The position numbers and the translations under genes were made by a program. A stretch of DNA of 64,000 bases from the NCBI RefSeq assembly GCF_000212735.1, contig NC_015510.1, forward strand, positions 3,776,001 through 3,840,000, written 5' to 3'. This DNA comes from Haliscomenobacter hydrossis DSM 1100. Its GTDB lineage: Bacteria > Bacteroidota > Bacteroidia > Chitinophagales > Saprospiraceae. A model generated the notes under the pieces. The model did not search any database, had not been told where the DNA came from, and saw nothing but the letters and a program-made list of their open reading frames with translations. Within the stretch, counting starts at the first letter, position 1; each line of letters opens with the position of its first letter. Positions 17,313-25,831 of the stretch are shown in pieces.

Positions 17313-18629
17313 ATGCTTTTGTACAGCACCAAAAATAAAAACAACCAAGCCAGCTTGCAGGAGGCAGTCATGAAAGGATTGCCTGATGACAATGGTTTGT
17401 ACATGCCTGAACACATCCCTCAACTCGATCCAGAATTTATTCAAAACCTGGCCAATTATAGTTTTTTGGACATTGCTCATGAGGTTTGTACTACCTTATT
17501 TGGAGACACCATTCCCGAAGCTGACCTGCGGATCATCCTGGAAAACTCCATGGATTTCCCGGCACCAGTCGTCAAACTCGATGACCAGAAGTATGTTCTG
17601 GAACTTTTCCATGGTCCTTCTTTGGCTTTTAAAGATTTTGGTGCCCGGTTTATGGCTCAATTGATGAGCTATTTTAACCGTGGAGAAACGAAAGAACTCA
17701 CCATTTTGGTGGCTACTTCAGGTGATACGGGTGGAGCAGTTGCCGCAGGATTTTACAAAACCCCGGGCATTCGGGTGATCATCCTCTACCCTAGCGGCAA
17801 AGTCAGCATGCTGCAAGAAAAACAATTGACCACCCTGGGACACAACATCAGTGCGCTGGAGATCAACGGTACTTTTGACGATTGCCAGGCTATGGTCAAA
17901 CAGGCGTTTTTGGACTCGGAGCTCACCCAGAAAATCCGGCTTAGTTCCGCAAACTCCATCAACATTGCTCGCCTGATTCCCCAATCTTTTTATTATTTCG
18001 AAGCTTATAAACAACTGCCTCAATCGGGTGATCCAATCGTTTTTTGTGTACCCAGCGGCAATTTCGGAAATTTAACCGCGGGGCTTTTGGCAGCTAAAAT
18101 GGGTTTACCAGTACACCGTTTTATCGCCGCAACCAATGCCAATGATGTAGTGCCTGTTTATATTTCCGACGGAACTTATCAGCCTCGCCCTTCATTACGT
18201 ACACTTTCCAATGCCATGGATGTAGGAAATCCATCCAATTTTGCCCGTATGCTCGATCTTTATTTGGGTACAGATGAACGTTCCACGTGGAACAATATCA
18301 AAAACATGGTGAGTGGCTATGCTTTTGACGATGCGGAAACAGCTAAAGTTATGCAATTGGTAGATCAAAAGTACCAGTACACTTTGGATCCACATGGAGC
18401 AGTGGGTTATTTGGCGTTGGATGCATATCAACAAGAACACCCGAATACCCGGGGCATTATTTTAGAAACCGCGCATCCAGCCAAGTTTATTGATGATGTA
18501 GAAGAGATACTGGGACATAAGATTGAGATCCCGGAACGATTGGCCGAGTTGGCAGATCGGGAGAAAAAGGCCGATTATTTGGAGGCAGAATATGGGAAAT
18601 TGAAGGCGTGGTTGCTGGAGCATAGCTAG
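17313..18629 (+). CDS. thrC: Threonine synthase
   Basis: A 438-residue PLP enzyme converting O-phosphohomoserine to threonine. The PLP lysine is K107 in GPSLAFKDFGARFMA, and VATSGDTGGAVAAGF is the phosphate-binding loop. Start at ATG 17313 (MLLYSTKNKNNQASL); the frame also opens with a TTG nine bases earlier. It is the last gene of the operon. A parS-like 16-mer (18279-18294) lies inside the coding sequence at about codons 323-328. The operon ends at a perfect palindromic terminator at 18651 that itself contains a parS-like site. Confidence 0.98.
   Translation: MLLYSTKNKNNQASLQEAVMKGLPDDNGLYMPEHIPQLDPEFIQNLANYSFLDIAHEVCTTLFGDTIPEADLRIILENSMDFPAPVVKLDDQKYVLELFHGPSLAFKDFGARFMAQLMSYFNRGETKELTILVATSGDTGGAVAAGFYKTPGIRVIILYPSGKVSMLQEKQLTTLGHNISALEINGTFDDCQAMVKQAFLDSELTQKIRLSSANSINIARLIPQSFYYFEAYKQLPQSGDPIVFCVPSGNFGNLTAGLLAAKMGLPVHRFIAATNANDVVPVYISDGTYQPRPSLRTLSNAMDVGNPSNFARMLDLYLGTDERSTWNNIKNMVSGYAFDDAETAKVMQLVDQKYQYTLDPHGAVGYLALDAYQQEHPNTRGIILETAHPAKFIDDVEEILGHKIEIPERLAELADREKKADYLEAEYGKLKAWLLEHS
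18279..18294. promoter_or_regulatory. parS-like site 1 (inside thrC)
   Basis: CGTTCCACGTGGAACA matches the palindrome TGTTCCACGTGGAACA at 15 of 16 positions. The 14-base core GTTCCACGTGGAAC is a known ParB-binding form of parS (as in pseudomonads). Confidence 0.75.
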
Positions 18630-18650
18630 GAAAAGCTACTCGGAGATTAA

Positions 18651-18684
18651 AAAGGGCGATGTTCCACGTGGAACATCGCCCTTT
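18651..18684 (+). terminator. thrC terminator, perfect 34-bp palindrome containing parS
   Basis: Two 17-base halves (AAAGGGCGATGTTCCAC and complement) form a perfect palindrome with A/T runs on both sides. The centre is TGTTCCACGTGGAACA (18660-18675). Confidence 0.8.
18660..18675. promoter_or_regulatory. parS-like site 2 (in the thrC terminator)
   Basis: An exact 16-bp palindrome TGTTCCACGTGGAACA, the ParB-binding type. Confidence 0.85.
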
Positions 18685-18704
18685 TAATCTCTACACTTCT
18701 CCTT

Positions 18705-19439
18705 CCACGAATAAATTCGTGGATTGGGGCGGTGGGTGGCCTCCCACGACTGAAGTCGTGGGTTGGCGATCGTGCCGGAAAAGGGTAGAAAACCTAGTCC
18801 TTTTCGGGTTCGAGGCCGTGAAGTTCAAGAAGTCTTTTGTATTCTTCTTTGAACTTAATCTTCTCGTGATGCCTTTCCTGGTTAAGAATATAGTTCCTGA
18901 CCTTGCCTACTAGTGACTGACTCACTGAAAAAGCACCATATCCTACCGACCACTTAAATTCGTGATCAAACCATTTTTCTTCATTGATGGTGTGTGCACT
19001 ACCCCCTCTGCACTGTTTGATCAAATCAGCAATACACTTAGTGGAATCCAACTGCAAGAGGAGATGTACATGATCCGGCATTCCGTTGATCACCTCTACC
19101 CCACAACGCTTTTTCCAAAGTTCCTTACAGAGTAATTCGTACAGCCTCGCCTTGATTTCTGGGTTAATCCATTTCTTTCGATACTTTGTACAAAAGACTA
19201 CATGCACCCAAATTCGTACTTTTGAATGAGCCATAAAACAACATACTTAAAGTGAAAGAATAAAATCTGTACGAAAGGATGTGTATTTTCTATTACTTTG
19301 AAAGGCTAAAATGATTACTCAAATTTATAAAACTTCCACTTATAATGCAACTAGCTCCTTCATATTTACATATTGCCAACCCACGACTTCAGTCGTGGGA
19401 GGCCACCCACCGCCCCAACCCATGAATTTATTCATGGGA
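18705..19439 (-). mobile_element. IS200-like / REP-associated transposase unit with palindromic ends
   Basis: Ends of about 62 bases are inverted copies of each other (18705-18767 and 19375-19439). Each end consists of two small hairpins: an outer one around CACGAATAAATTCGTG (left) or CATGAATTTATTCATG (right), and an inner one CCCACGACTGAAGTCGTGGG, separated by a GGGGCGGTGGGTGGCC linker. The unit contains one HUH transposase gene. The imperfect outer stems and perfect inner stems are what HUH transposases recognise as single-stranded hairpins. Unlike classical IS200 the two ends are inverted, as in REP pairs. Confidence 0.8.
18794..19234 (-). CDS. tnpA: IS200/IS605-family (HUH, Y1) transposase
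   Basis: A 146-residue single-domain Y1 transposase. The HUH motif is in GMPDHVHLLLQLDS (HVH at about 55-57), and the likely catalytic tyrosine is in VRNYILNQERHHE near 118. These enzymes cut single-stranded DNA next to hairpins and move DNA as circles, or act on REP sequences. The start (MAHSKVRIWVHVVFCTKYRKKW) is typical. The gene is complete and lies between the palindromic ends of its element, so it is probably active. Two parS-like sites flank the whole element. Confidence 0.93.
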   Translation of the reverse strand: MAHSKVRIWVHVVFCTKYRKKWINPEIKARLYELLCKELWKKRCGVEVINGMPDHVHLLLQLDSTKCIADLIKQCRGGSAHTINEEKWFDHEFKWSVGYGAFSVSQSLVGKVRNYILNQERHHEKIKFKEEYKRLLELHGLEPEKD

Positions 19440-19472
19440 GAAAGATGCATAACAGAAAAACCCCAGCCCAAA

Positions 19473-19488
19473 TGTTCCACGTGGAACA
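19473..19488. promoter_or_regulatory. parS-like site 3
   Basis: An exact TGTTCCACGTGGAACA palindrome in the gap between the transposase unit and the M1 peptidase gene. The rest of this 390-base gap holds the right end of the element and a likely -7 box TATCTTTA (19575-19582) for the peptidase. Confidence 0.85.
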
Positions 19489-19624
19489 TCCACCATCACA
19501 CGCTCTGTTTCTGCTATCCATCTACTCACCCCACCCCTTCAGCGACATCCCTTTTATTTAACTCGCAGATTTTGTATCTTTAATTATCAATCAATCTCGT
19601 TTTATCAAAAAATCCATACACTCG

Positions 19625-21988
19625 ATGAAACCAAATACCATCAAAATCACACTACTGTTTTTGGCTTTGGCTTGGTGTATTGCTCCAATATCAGGGCAAG
19701 TAACACCCGACAAGAAGGACAAATTCAAACAGCTCCACGAGGAGTTGCCAACCCCCAACATGTACCGCAACGGGGCTGGTGGCCCGGGTCACCGCTACTA
19801 CCAGCAACAAGCGGACTATGTCATGAACATCAAGTTGGATGACAACAAGCAACAGATCTTCGGTGAAGAAACCGTCACTTACACGAATAACTCCCCGGAT
19901 GTATTGGAGTACTTGTGGCTACAAATGGATCAAAACCATTTTGATGACGAATCCGATACCTATTCCACCCGACAAACTACCATGAGTGACCGAATGACGC
20001 TGCGCCAACTAGATGGATTTACCCCTACTTTTGACGGTGGGTTCAAGGTCGATTTTGTGAAAGACGCCATGGGAAAAGACCTCAAACACACCGTGGTCAA
20101 AACCATGATGCGCATTGATCCGGCCACACCCATTATGCCCGGAGCTAAGTTTTCCTTCAAAATCAAATGGTCGTTCAATATTGTTGACCGCCTAAAACTG
20201 GGTGGACGTTCGGGATGTGAGTACTTCCCCGAAGACAAAAACTACCTGTATTCCATTGCCCAGTTCTTCCCACGCATGTGTGTATACGATGACATCGATG
20301 GCTGGCAGAACAAACAGTTCCTGGGGGCTGGTGAATTCACCCTCGTTTTTGGCAACTACGACGTAAGTTTAACCGTACCTGACGACCATATCGTCGTAGC
20401 CACCGGTACACTCCAGAATACCAAAGACATTTTGAGCAAAGAACAATTAGCCCGTTTTGAAAAAGCCAAAACCGAATACAATACGCCCGTAGTTATTGTC
20501 ACTGAAGAAGAGGCTCGTGAAAACGAAAAAGAAAAAGGGAAAGGGGAGAAGACCTGGCGTTTCAAAGCCGATAATGTACGCGACTTTGCTTTTGCCACTT
20601 CGCGGAAATTCATCTGGGATGCCATGTCGGTCAAACAATCCAATGGCAGCAATGTGCTCGCCATGTCCGCTTACCCGAAAGAAGCCAATCCACTATGGGG
20701 TCAATTCTCCACCAAAGCAATCGCCCACACCCTGAAATGGTATTCCCATTACACCTTTGATTATCCTTACCCTGTAGCCATTTCGGTCGAAGCCGCCAAT
20801 GGCATGGAATATCCGATGATCTGCTTCAACAATGGACGGGTGGAAAAAGATGGCACTTATTCCGAAAGAACCAAGTATGGCACCATCGGGGTAATCATCC
20901 ACGAAGTTGGCCACAACTATTTCCCAATGATTGTCAACTCCGATGAGCGCCAATGGACCTGGATGGACGAAGGCTTAAACTCTTTCCTGCAATTCCTCGC
21001 CGAGCAACAGTGGGAACGGGATTACCCATCTCGACGTGGTTTCGCCCACAGCATCGTGCCCTATATGAAAATGGACAAAAAGATGCTGGAACCCATCATG
21101 ACCAACTCCGAGCAGGTATCTCAATTGGGCAACAACGCCTACGGCAAACCTGCCGCTGCGCTGAATATTTTGCGTGAAACGGTGATGGGGCGCGAGTTGT
21201 TTGATCATGCGTTCAAAATGTACGCCACCCGCTGGAAATTCAAACACCCCGCTCCTTCTGATTTTTTCCGTACCATGGAAGATGCCAGTGGCATTGATTT
21301 GGATTGGTTTTGGAATGGCTGGTTTTATTCTTGCGACAACGTAGACATCGCCCTCGAGGATGTAAAATGGTTCCGTCCGGATAGCAAAAATCCGGAGGTA
21401 GAAAAAACCCTCGCACGCAAAGAGCAAGAAAAACAACCCCGCAACATCAGCAGCATCCGCAACGAAAAAGAGATTGCCAAAACCCAGGAAGATCTGGATC
21501 CCAGCATTCGGGATTTTTACTACAGTTATGACCCGTTGCAAGTAACCATCCTGGACAAAGAGGACTACCAAAAATACATGAATGGTCTGGGTGAAGAAGA
21601 AAAGAAAACCCTGGCCGCCAATAAGAACTATTACGAAATCAAATTCACAAACAAGGGTGGCCTGGTCATGCCTCTGATCCTGCGGTTTGATTTTGCCGAT
21701 GGTACATACAAAGAATTCCGCATTCCGGCTGAAATCTGGCGCCTCAACAATGAAGAGGTAAACAAGGTATTTGTAACCGAAAAAGAGGCCGTACAAATCA
21801 CCCTCGATCCATACCTCGAAACCGCCGATGTGGACATGGAAAACAACTACTTCCCACCCAAGCCGCAAATGAGTCGCTTCGAGTTGTTCAAAGGAGCAGC
21901 AACCGGCCCTCGGCAGGTGATAGAAACCGGAGATAATCCGATGCAAAAAGCGAAGAAGATCCAGGCGAAAGGGAATGGGTCGAATTGA
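19625..21988 (+). CDS. M1-family zinc metallopeptidase, secreted
   Basis: A 787-residue aminopeptidase-N-like enzyme with a signal peptide (MKPNTIKITLLFLALAWCIAPISG, cut at about 25). The zinc site HEVGH at 426-430 is followed by E449 after exactly 18 residues (WMDEGLN), the M1 pattern. The substrate-binding G-x-M-E-N motif is represented by NGMEYP at about 396, with Tyr in place of Asn. Such proteins act in the periplasm on peptides. The C-terminal third (about 590-787) is an accessory beta domain rich in charged residues. Followed by a hairpin terminator at 22013. Confidence 0.95.
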   Translation: MKPNTIKITLLFLALAWCIAPISGQVTPDKKDKFKQLHEELPTPNMYRNGAGGPGHRYYQQQADYVMNIKLDDNKQQIFGEETVTYTNNSPDVLEYLWLQMDQNHFDDESDTYSTRQTTMSDRMTLRQLDGFTPTFDGGFKVDFVKDAMGKDLKHTVVKTMMRIDPATPIMPGAKFSFKIKWSFNIVDRLKLGGRSGCEYFPEDKNYLYSIAQFFPRMCVYDDIDGWQNKQFLGAGEFTLVFGNYDVSLTVPDDHIVVATGTLQNTKDILSKEQLARFEKAKTEYNTPVVIVTEEEARENEKEKGKGEKTWRFKADNVRDFAFATSRKFIWDAMSVKQSNGSNVLAMSAYPKEANPLWGQFSTKAIAHTLKWYSHYTFDYPYPVAISVEAANGMEYPMICFNNGRVEKDGTYSERTKYGTIGVIIHEVGHNYFPMIVNSDERQWTWMDEGLNSFLQFLAEQQWERDYPSRRGFAHSIVPYMKMDKKMLEPIMTNSEQVSQLGNNAYGKPAAALNILRETVMGRELFDHAFKMYATRWKFKHPAPSDFFRTMEDASGIDLDWFWNGWFYSCDNVDIALEDVKWFRPDSKNPEVEKTLARKEQEKQPRNISSIRNEKEIAKTQEDLDPSIRDFYYSYDPLQVTILDKEDYQKYMNGLGEEEKKTLAANKNYYEIKFTNKGGLVMPLILRFDFADGTYKEFRIPAEIWRLNNEEVNKVFVTEKEAVQITLDPYLETADVDMENNYFPPKPQMSRFELFKGAATGPRQVIETGDNPMQKAKKIQAKGNGSN

Positions 21989-22012
21989 TTTTTAAATATT
22001 AACTTTCATTGT

Positions 22013-22045
22013 AAAACCCGGGGACAGAGCATGTTTCCGGGTTTT
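22013..22045 (+). terminator. Terminator after the M1 peptidase gene
   Basis: AAAACCCGG (22013-22021) pairs with CCGGGTTTT (22037-22045), with the T-run included in the stem. Confidence 0.75.
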
Positions 22046-22098
22046 AATTGTTATAAATTGTTTGGATTTTTCTATAGCAAAACACCTAATCCAAAAAC

Positions 22099-22611
22099 AT
22101 GAAAAGTTACCACTTCATCACCAATTGGGAACTTGAGGCCAGCTGTGCCGAAGTGTATAAAATTCTCAAAGCATCCGATGACCTGCCGCGCTGGTGGCCC
22201 AGCGTGTACCTAAAGGTCAAAACCATCGAAAATGGCGGGGAAAATGGCTTGGGGAAAACCATCGAACTCTACACCAAAGGCTGGTTGCCTTATACCTTGC
22301 GGTGGCAATCAAGGGTAACGGAGGTTCATCCTGATGATCATTCCGGTTTTTCTCTCGAAGCCTTGGGAGACTTTGTAGGTCGGGGCATCTGGACTTTTAC
22401 TCAAGAAGGGCCAATGTGTAAAATTGTCTACGATTGGAAAATTGAAGCCGAAAAGCCGCTACTCAAATATTTATCTTTCCTCTTCAAACCCATCTTCTCG
22501 GCCAATCACCATTGGGCCATGCGCAAAGGACTGGAAAGCCTGAAACTGGAATTGCGCAGGGTACGTGGTGAAAGCGATGTGCCTGCACCACCGCCGCCAA
22601 CCTTTACTTAG
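22099..22611 (+). CDS. SRPBCC (polyketide cyclase-like) family protein
   Basis: A 170-residue START/Bet v1-like fold protein: YHFITNWELEASCAEVYKILKASDDLPRWWPSVYLKVKTIE is the usual first strand, helix and W-rich segment, and the final long helix is WAMRKGLESLKLELRRVRGE. These proteins bind hydrophobic ligands; the specific ligand cannot be inferred. It ends with a proline-rich tail (PAPPPPTFT). It stands between the M1 peptidase and the mevalonate decarboxylase, probably as its own unit. Start ATG at 22099, no Shine-Dalgarno. Confidence 0.8.
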   Translation: MKSYHFITNWELEASCAEVYKILKASDDLPRWWPSVYLKVKTIENGGENGLGKTIELYTKGWLPYTLRWQSRVTEVHPDDHSGFSLEALGDFVGRGIWTFTQEGPMCKIVYDWKIEAEKPLLKYLSFLFKPIFSANHHWAMRKGLESLKLELRRVRGESDVPAPPPPTFT

Positions 22612-22662
22612 GCGTAGTACGTAGAAGGGGTAAAACTATTTCTGTACCTTTATTTCCACAAA

Positions 22663-22691
22663 TTTCAAGCATGCTGCGAACATGCTTGAAA
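22663..22691. repeat. Hairpin upstream of mvaD
   Basis: TTTCAAGCATG (22663-22673) and CATGCTTGAAA (22681-22691) form a perfect 11-bp stem followed by A's, within the leader before the decarboxylase start. Confidence 0.65.
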
Positions 22692-22723
22692 AAAGGCTGT
22701 TCTATTTTCCTCAACTTTCAATA

Positions 22724-23821
22724 ATGCAAAGCATTTACCACAACCCACTTTTGCGCATGGCTCCGGGCTATGCATTTTCGGGCGACATCCACTGGCAAAG
22801 TCCATCCAACATTGCCATTGTCAAATATTGGGGCAAACACGGTCAACAATTGCCCCGCAACCCCTCCATCAGTTTTACCCTGCAAGCGGCGTATACCGAA
22901 ACGGAGTTCAGCTATGTTCCACGTGAAACAACCGGGGAGGAAATATCCTTGGACTTTTTTTTCGAGGGCCAGGCTCAAGCAGCTTTTGCTCAAAAAATTG
23001 TCAAGTTTCTCAGCGCGTTGGCCGCCGAAGAAATTCTACCTTTTTTGACCCAGTTTCATTTAACCATCCATTCTGCCAATTCTTTTCCTCATTCTGCGGG
23101 CATTGCATCTTCGGCTTCCAGCATGAGTGCACTGGCCTTGTGCCTTTGCTCTATGGAACAAGAGTTATTTGGCACTTTGACCGATCCGGTCGAATTTTAC
23201 CGCAAAGCTTCTTTTCTCGCCCGCCTGGGTTCAGGCAGTGCCTGTCGTTCATTGTATCCGGTGATGGGCTCCTGGGGCAAGATCGAAAAACAGGCCGGAA
23301 GCAGCGACCTTTGGGGCAGCCCTTGTGCTGATTGGGTACATCCTGTTTTTCATACTTTTCACGACGATATTTTGATTGTAAGCAAAGGTGAAAAAAGTGT
23401 CTCCAGTCGAGCCGGCCACCAGTTGATGGAAGGCAATCCCTACGCAAATGCACGTTACCAACAGGCCACCAACAATCTGGATCAATTGGTCGATATCCTC
23501 AAGTCGGGTGATGTACATGCCTTCGGTCAAATTGCCGAACTCGAAGCGCTCACTTTGCACGCACTCATGATGAGTTCGCAGCCACCTTACCTGCTGATGA
23601 AACCCAACTCCCTGGCGATGATCGAAAAAATCCGCCAATACCGTCTGGATACCCAACAGCCCCTGTATTTCACCCTGGATGCCGGGCCCAACCTTCATTT
23701 GTTGTATCCCGCTGAAATTGCCGGGCATGTTGCGCCTTTTATCCAGGCCGAATTGCTGCCGCTTTGTGAAGAAGGTAAATACATTGCCGATCGGGTGGGC
23801 ACCGGGCCTGTAAAATTTTAA
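22724..23821 (+). CDS. mvaD: Diphosphomevalonate decarboxylase (mevalonate pathway)
   Basis: A 365-residue GHMP-superfamily protein that would make isopentenyl diphosphate from mevalonate diphosphate. It has SPSNIAIVKYWGKHGQQLPRNPSISFTL (the family's N-terminal signature) and the ATP loop PHSAGIASSASSMSALAL. The upstream in-frame start at 22682 adds 14 residues; I prefer ATG 22724 (MQSIYHNPLLRMAPG). Related enzymes with other phosphomevalonate substrates exist, so the exact substrate is inferred. A parS-like site lies in codons 64-69. The stop codon is immediately followed by a long palindrome. Confidence 0.92.
   Translation: MQSIYHNPLLRMAPGYAFSGDIHWQSPSNIAIVKYWGKHGQQLPRNPSISFTLQAAYTETEFSYVPRETTGEEISLDFFFEGQAQAAFAQKIVKFLSALAAEEILPFLTQFHLTIHSANSFPHSAGIASSASSMSALALCLCSMEQELFGTLTDPVEFYRKASFLARLGSGSACRSLYPVMGSWGKIEKQAGSSDLWGSPCADWVHPVFHTFHDDILIVSKGEKSVSSRAGHQLMEGNPYANARYQQATNNLDQLVDILKSGDVHAFGQIAELEALTLHALMMSSQPPYLLMKPNSLAMIEKIRQYRLDTQQPLYFTLDAGPNLHLLYPAEIAGHVAPFIQAELLPLCEEGKYIADRVGTGPVKF
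22915..22930. promoter_or_regulatory. parS-like site 4 (inside mvaD)
   Basis: TGTTCCACGTGAAACA, one base from a perfect palindrome and identical to a form found among Bacillus subtilis parS sites. Confidence 0.8.
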
Positions 23822-23982
23822 GAAACCATTTTGAACCTCTGCTGAGATGAAAATGCTCAGATTTTTGGTGTAGACCAGGCTGATTTTTGAGGGAATAGCA
23901 GTCGTTATTGCCGAAAAAATAGCTGAAGTATACGCCAAAAAGATGAGTATTTGCATCCAGTGAGGGGTTCAAAATGGTTTCT
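23821..23982. repeat. 162-bp palindrome directly after mvaD
   Basis: Perfect 17-bp outer arms (23821-23837 / 23966-23982, AGAAACCATTTTGAACC and complement) with well-paired inner arms (about 23840-23880 / 23920-23960). It begins on the last base of the mvaD stop codon. The remaining 140 bases to the next gene hold a promoter and no ORF. Confidence 0.85.
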
Positions 23983-24040
23983 AAGGCTTGGGTTTCGTTA
24001 TTACGGCGTTAATTGATACCGAATGACTTTTGTCGGAATG

Positions 24041-24071
24041 TTAGCAAAAAGCGATAAAGTATATATCTTTG
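24041..24071 (+). promoter_or_regulatory. Promoter of the serine palmitoyltransferase gene
   Basis: TTAG (24041-24044), a 19-base spacer and TATCTTTG (24064-24071) fit the phylum consensus; the ATG is 50 bases further on. Confidence 0.65.
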
Positions 24072-24121
24072 CCCTTTGAACCCATAACTAGGGTTCAAAC
24101 CAAATTAAAAACAAACTTGTA

Positions 24122-25375
24122 ATGGCGGATCTTTTTCAGAAATTAGTAGACAACCGCGGTCCATTAGGACAATATGCCGCATTGGCGCATGGCTATTACG
24201 CATTCCCAAAACTTTCGGGAGAAATCGGCAGCCGCATGATTTTCCAGGGTAAAGAGCGCATCGTATGGAGCTTGAACAACTACCTTGGCCTGGCTAACCA
24301 CCCCGAAGTACGCGAAGCTGACGCTAAGGCCGCAGCAGAGTGGGGAATGGCTTACCCAATGGGTGCCCGCATCATGTCGGGTGAAACCCCCTATCACGAA
24401 CAACTGGAGCAAGAGCTGGCCACCTACGTGGGTAAAGAGCGCGGCCTCTTGATCAACTTCGGCTACCAGGCCGTGGTATCCATCATCGATTCCGTACTGA
24501 GCCGTCACGATGCCGTAGTATACGACAAAGACAGCCACGGTTGCATCTATGATGGCGTTCGCCTGCACATCGGCAAACGGTTTCCTTTCGAACACAACGA
24601 TTTCGAAAGTTTCAAAAAACAACTTGAACGTGCCAACGAGCATGTAAAAGAAACCGGTGGTGGTATCCTGGTGATTTCCGAAGGGGTATTTGGTATGCGT
24701 GGCAACCAGGGCATCCTGAAAGAAATTGCTTCGATGAAAGCGCAATACGATTTCCGTTTCTTTGTGGACGACGCACACGGTTTTGGTATGCTGGGCAAAA
24801 CGGGCGCTGGCGCCGTGGAAGCGCAGGGCGTAACCGACGCCGTAGATTTATACTTCAGTACTTTTGCCAAATCGATGGCTTCCATCGGTGGTTTTGTGGC
24901 CGGTGATCGCGACATCATCGATTACCTGCGTTACAACATGCGTTCGCAGATTTTCGCCAAGTCGCTGCCCATGCCCATTGTGATTGGTGCATTGAAACGT
25001 TTGGAACTGCTGCGCACCAAACCCGAGCTGCGTGAAAAACTCTGGCACATTGTCAATCGCCTGCAAGGTGGTCTGCGCGCCATGGGTCACGACCTGGGTA
25101 CGACCAACAGCTGTGTAACGCCCGTGTACCTCAAGTGCTCGGTAGATGAAACCGGTAATCTGGTGAAAGATCTACGCGAAAACCATGGCATCTTCTGCTC
25201 AGTGGTGATGTTCCCGATGATTCCCAAGGGCATGATCCTGCTGCGTTTGATTCCTACTGCTGCGCATACGGATGAGGACGTAGACCTGACGCTGGCGGCG
25301 TTTAAGGACATCAAGGAGAAGTTGGAAGCGGGAGCTTATGTACAAAAATTAGAGGCAATTGCGGATATGCGGTGA
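24122..25375 (+). CDS. spt: Serine palmitoyltransferase (alpha-oxoamine synthase)
   Basis: A 417-residue fold-type I PLP enzyme that condenses L-serine with a fatty acyl-CoA to give 3-ketosphinganine, the first step of sphingolipid synthesis, a hallmark of many Bacteroidota. The PLP lysine is K250 (STFAKSMASIGGF), DDAHGFG at 216-222 holds the PLP-N1 aspartate, and H139 (KDSHGC) stacks on the ring. Related synthases (glycine C-acetyltransferase, 8-amino-7-oxononanoate synthase) are alternatives; the N-terminal SLNNYLGLANHPEV and the taxonomic context favour the sphingolipid enzyme. It ends at a hairpin terminator (25407). Confidence 0.88.
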   Translation: MADLFQKLVDNRGPLGQYAALAHGYYAFPKLSGEIGSRMIFQGKERIVWSLNNYLGLANHPEVREADAKAAAEWGMAYPMGARIMSGETPYHEQLEQELATYVGKERGLLINFGYQAVVSIIDSVLSRHDAVVYDKDSHGCIYDGVRLHIGKRFPFEHNDFESFKKQLERANEHVKETGGGILVISEGVFGMRGNQGILKEIASMKAQYDFRFFVDDAHGFGMLGKTGAGAVEAQGVTDAVDLYFSTFAKSMASIGGFVAGDRDIIDYLRYNMRSQIFAKSLPMPIVIGALKRLELLRTKPELREKLWHIVNRLQGGLRAMGHDLGTTNSCVTPVYLKCSVDETGNLVKDLRENHGIFCSVVMFPMIPKGMILLRLIPTAAHTDEDVDLTLAAFKDIKEKLEAGAYVQKLEAIADMR

Positions 25376-25406
25376 TTGGCTCTAGATTATACTTGATTGA
25401 GAGGGG

Positions 25407-25437
25407 AACCCCTGGAGCATTGTTTGTTTCAGGGGTT
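25407..25437 (+). terminator. Terminator after the spt gene
   Basis: AACCCCTG (25407-25414) pairs with CAGGGGTT (25430-25437), followed by TTCGTTTT. Confidence 0.75.
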
Positions 25438-25448
25438 TTCGTTTTAAG

Positions 25449-25735
25449 TAACGCACATTACGCGTTTTTTTACCGCAGAGTAACGGAGTGCACGCGGAGT
25501 TTCACGGAGTTTTTAGTTTTAAGGAGTTTGCCACCTGCGGTGGCCGGAGTTCGTGCTCCAGGAAGATCTTGCTAAAACCACTTAAGGATTATAGGACTTG
25601 AAAGGGTTACGAACTAAGCTTCAGCAAAGGCGACCTCCGTGGCCTCTCCGCACCGCAGGTGCCCCTAAAAAAACTCCGCGAAACTCCGTGTGTACTCCGT
25701 TTACTCTGCGGTAAAAAAATGTGTAATGTGCGTTA
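25449..25735. repeat. Long palindromic dispersed repeat, copy 2 (ACCGCAGAG family)
   Basis: A 287-bp element with perfect 13-bp tips (TAACGCACATTAC, 25449-25461 / 25723-25735) and long imperfect arms of CGGAGT/CGCAGAG words. Its right half, read in reverse, matches the left half of the element at 2956-3211, including the GCACCTGCGGTGC palindrome and GGTCGCCTTTGCTGAAGCTT. It fills most of the gap before the Fic gene; no ORF of interest lies within it. Confidence 0.9.
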
Positions 25736-25831
25736 AATAAAAAAGAAAAATTGATCTTTGAAAAACAAATGTTTAAAAGGTCGTATTTTTATTCCTATTG
25801 AAAACTAATGCTCCGTTAGAAAAACATAGCT

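Noticed and set aside
20975..21946. A 323-codon minus-strand frame
   Set aside because: It is a shadow of the M1 peptidase gene, Phe/Val-rich from reversed codons, with no recognisable motif.
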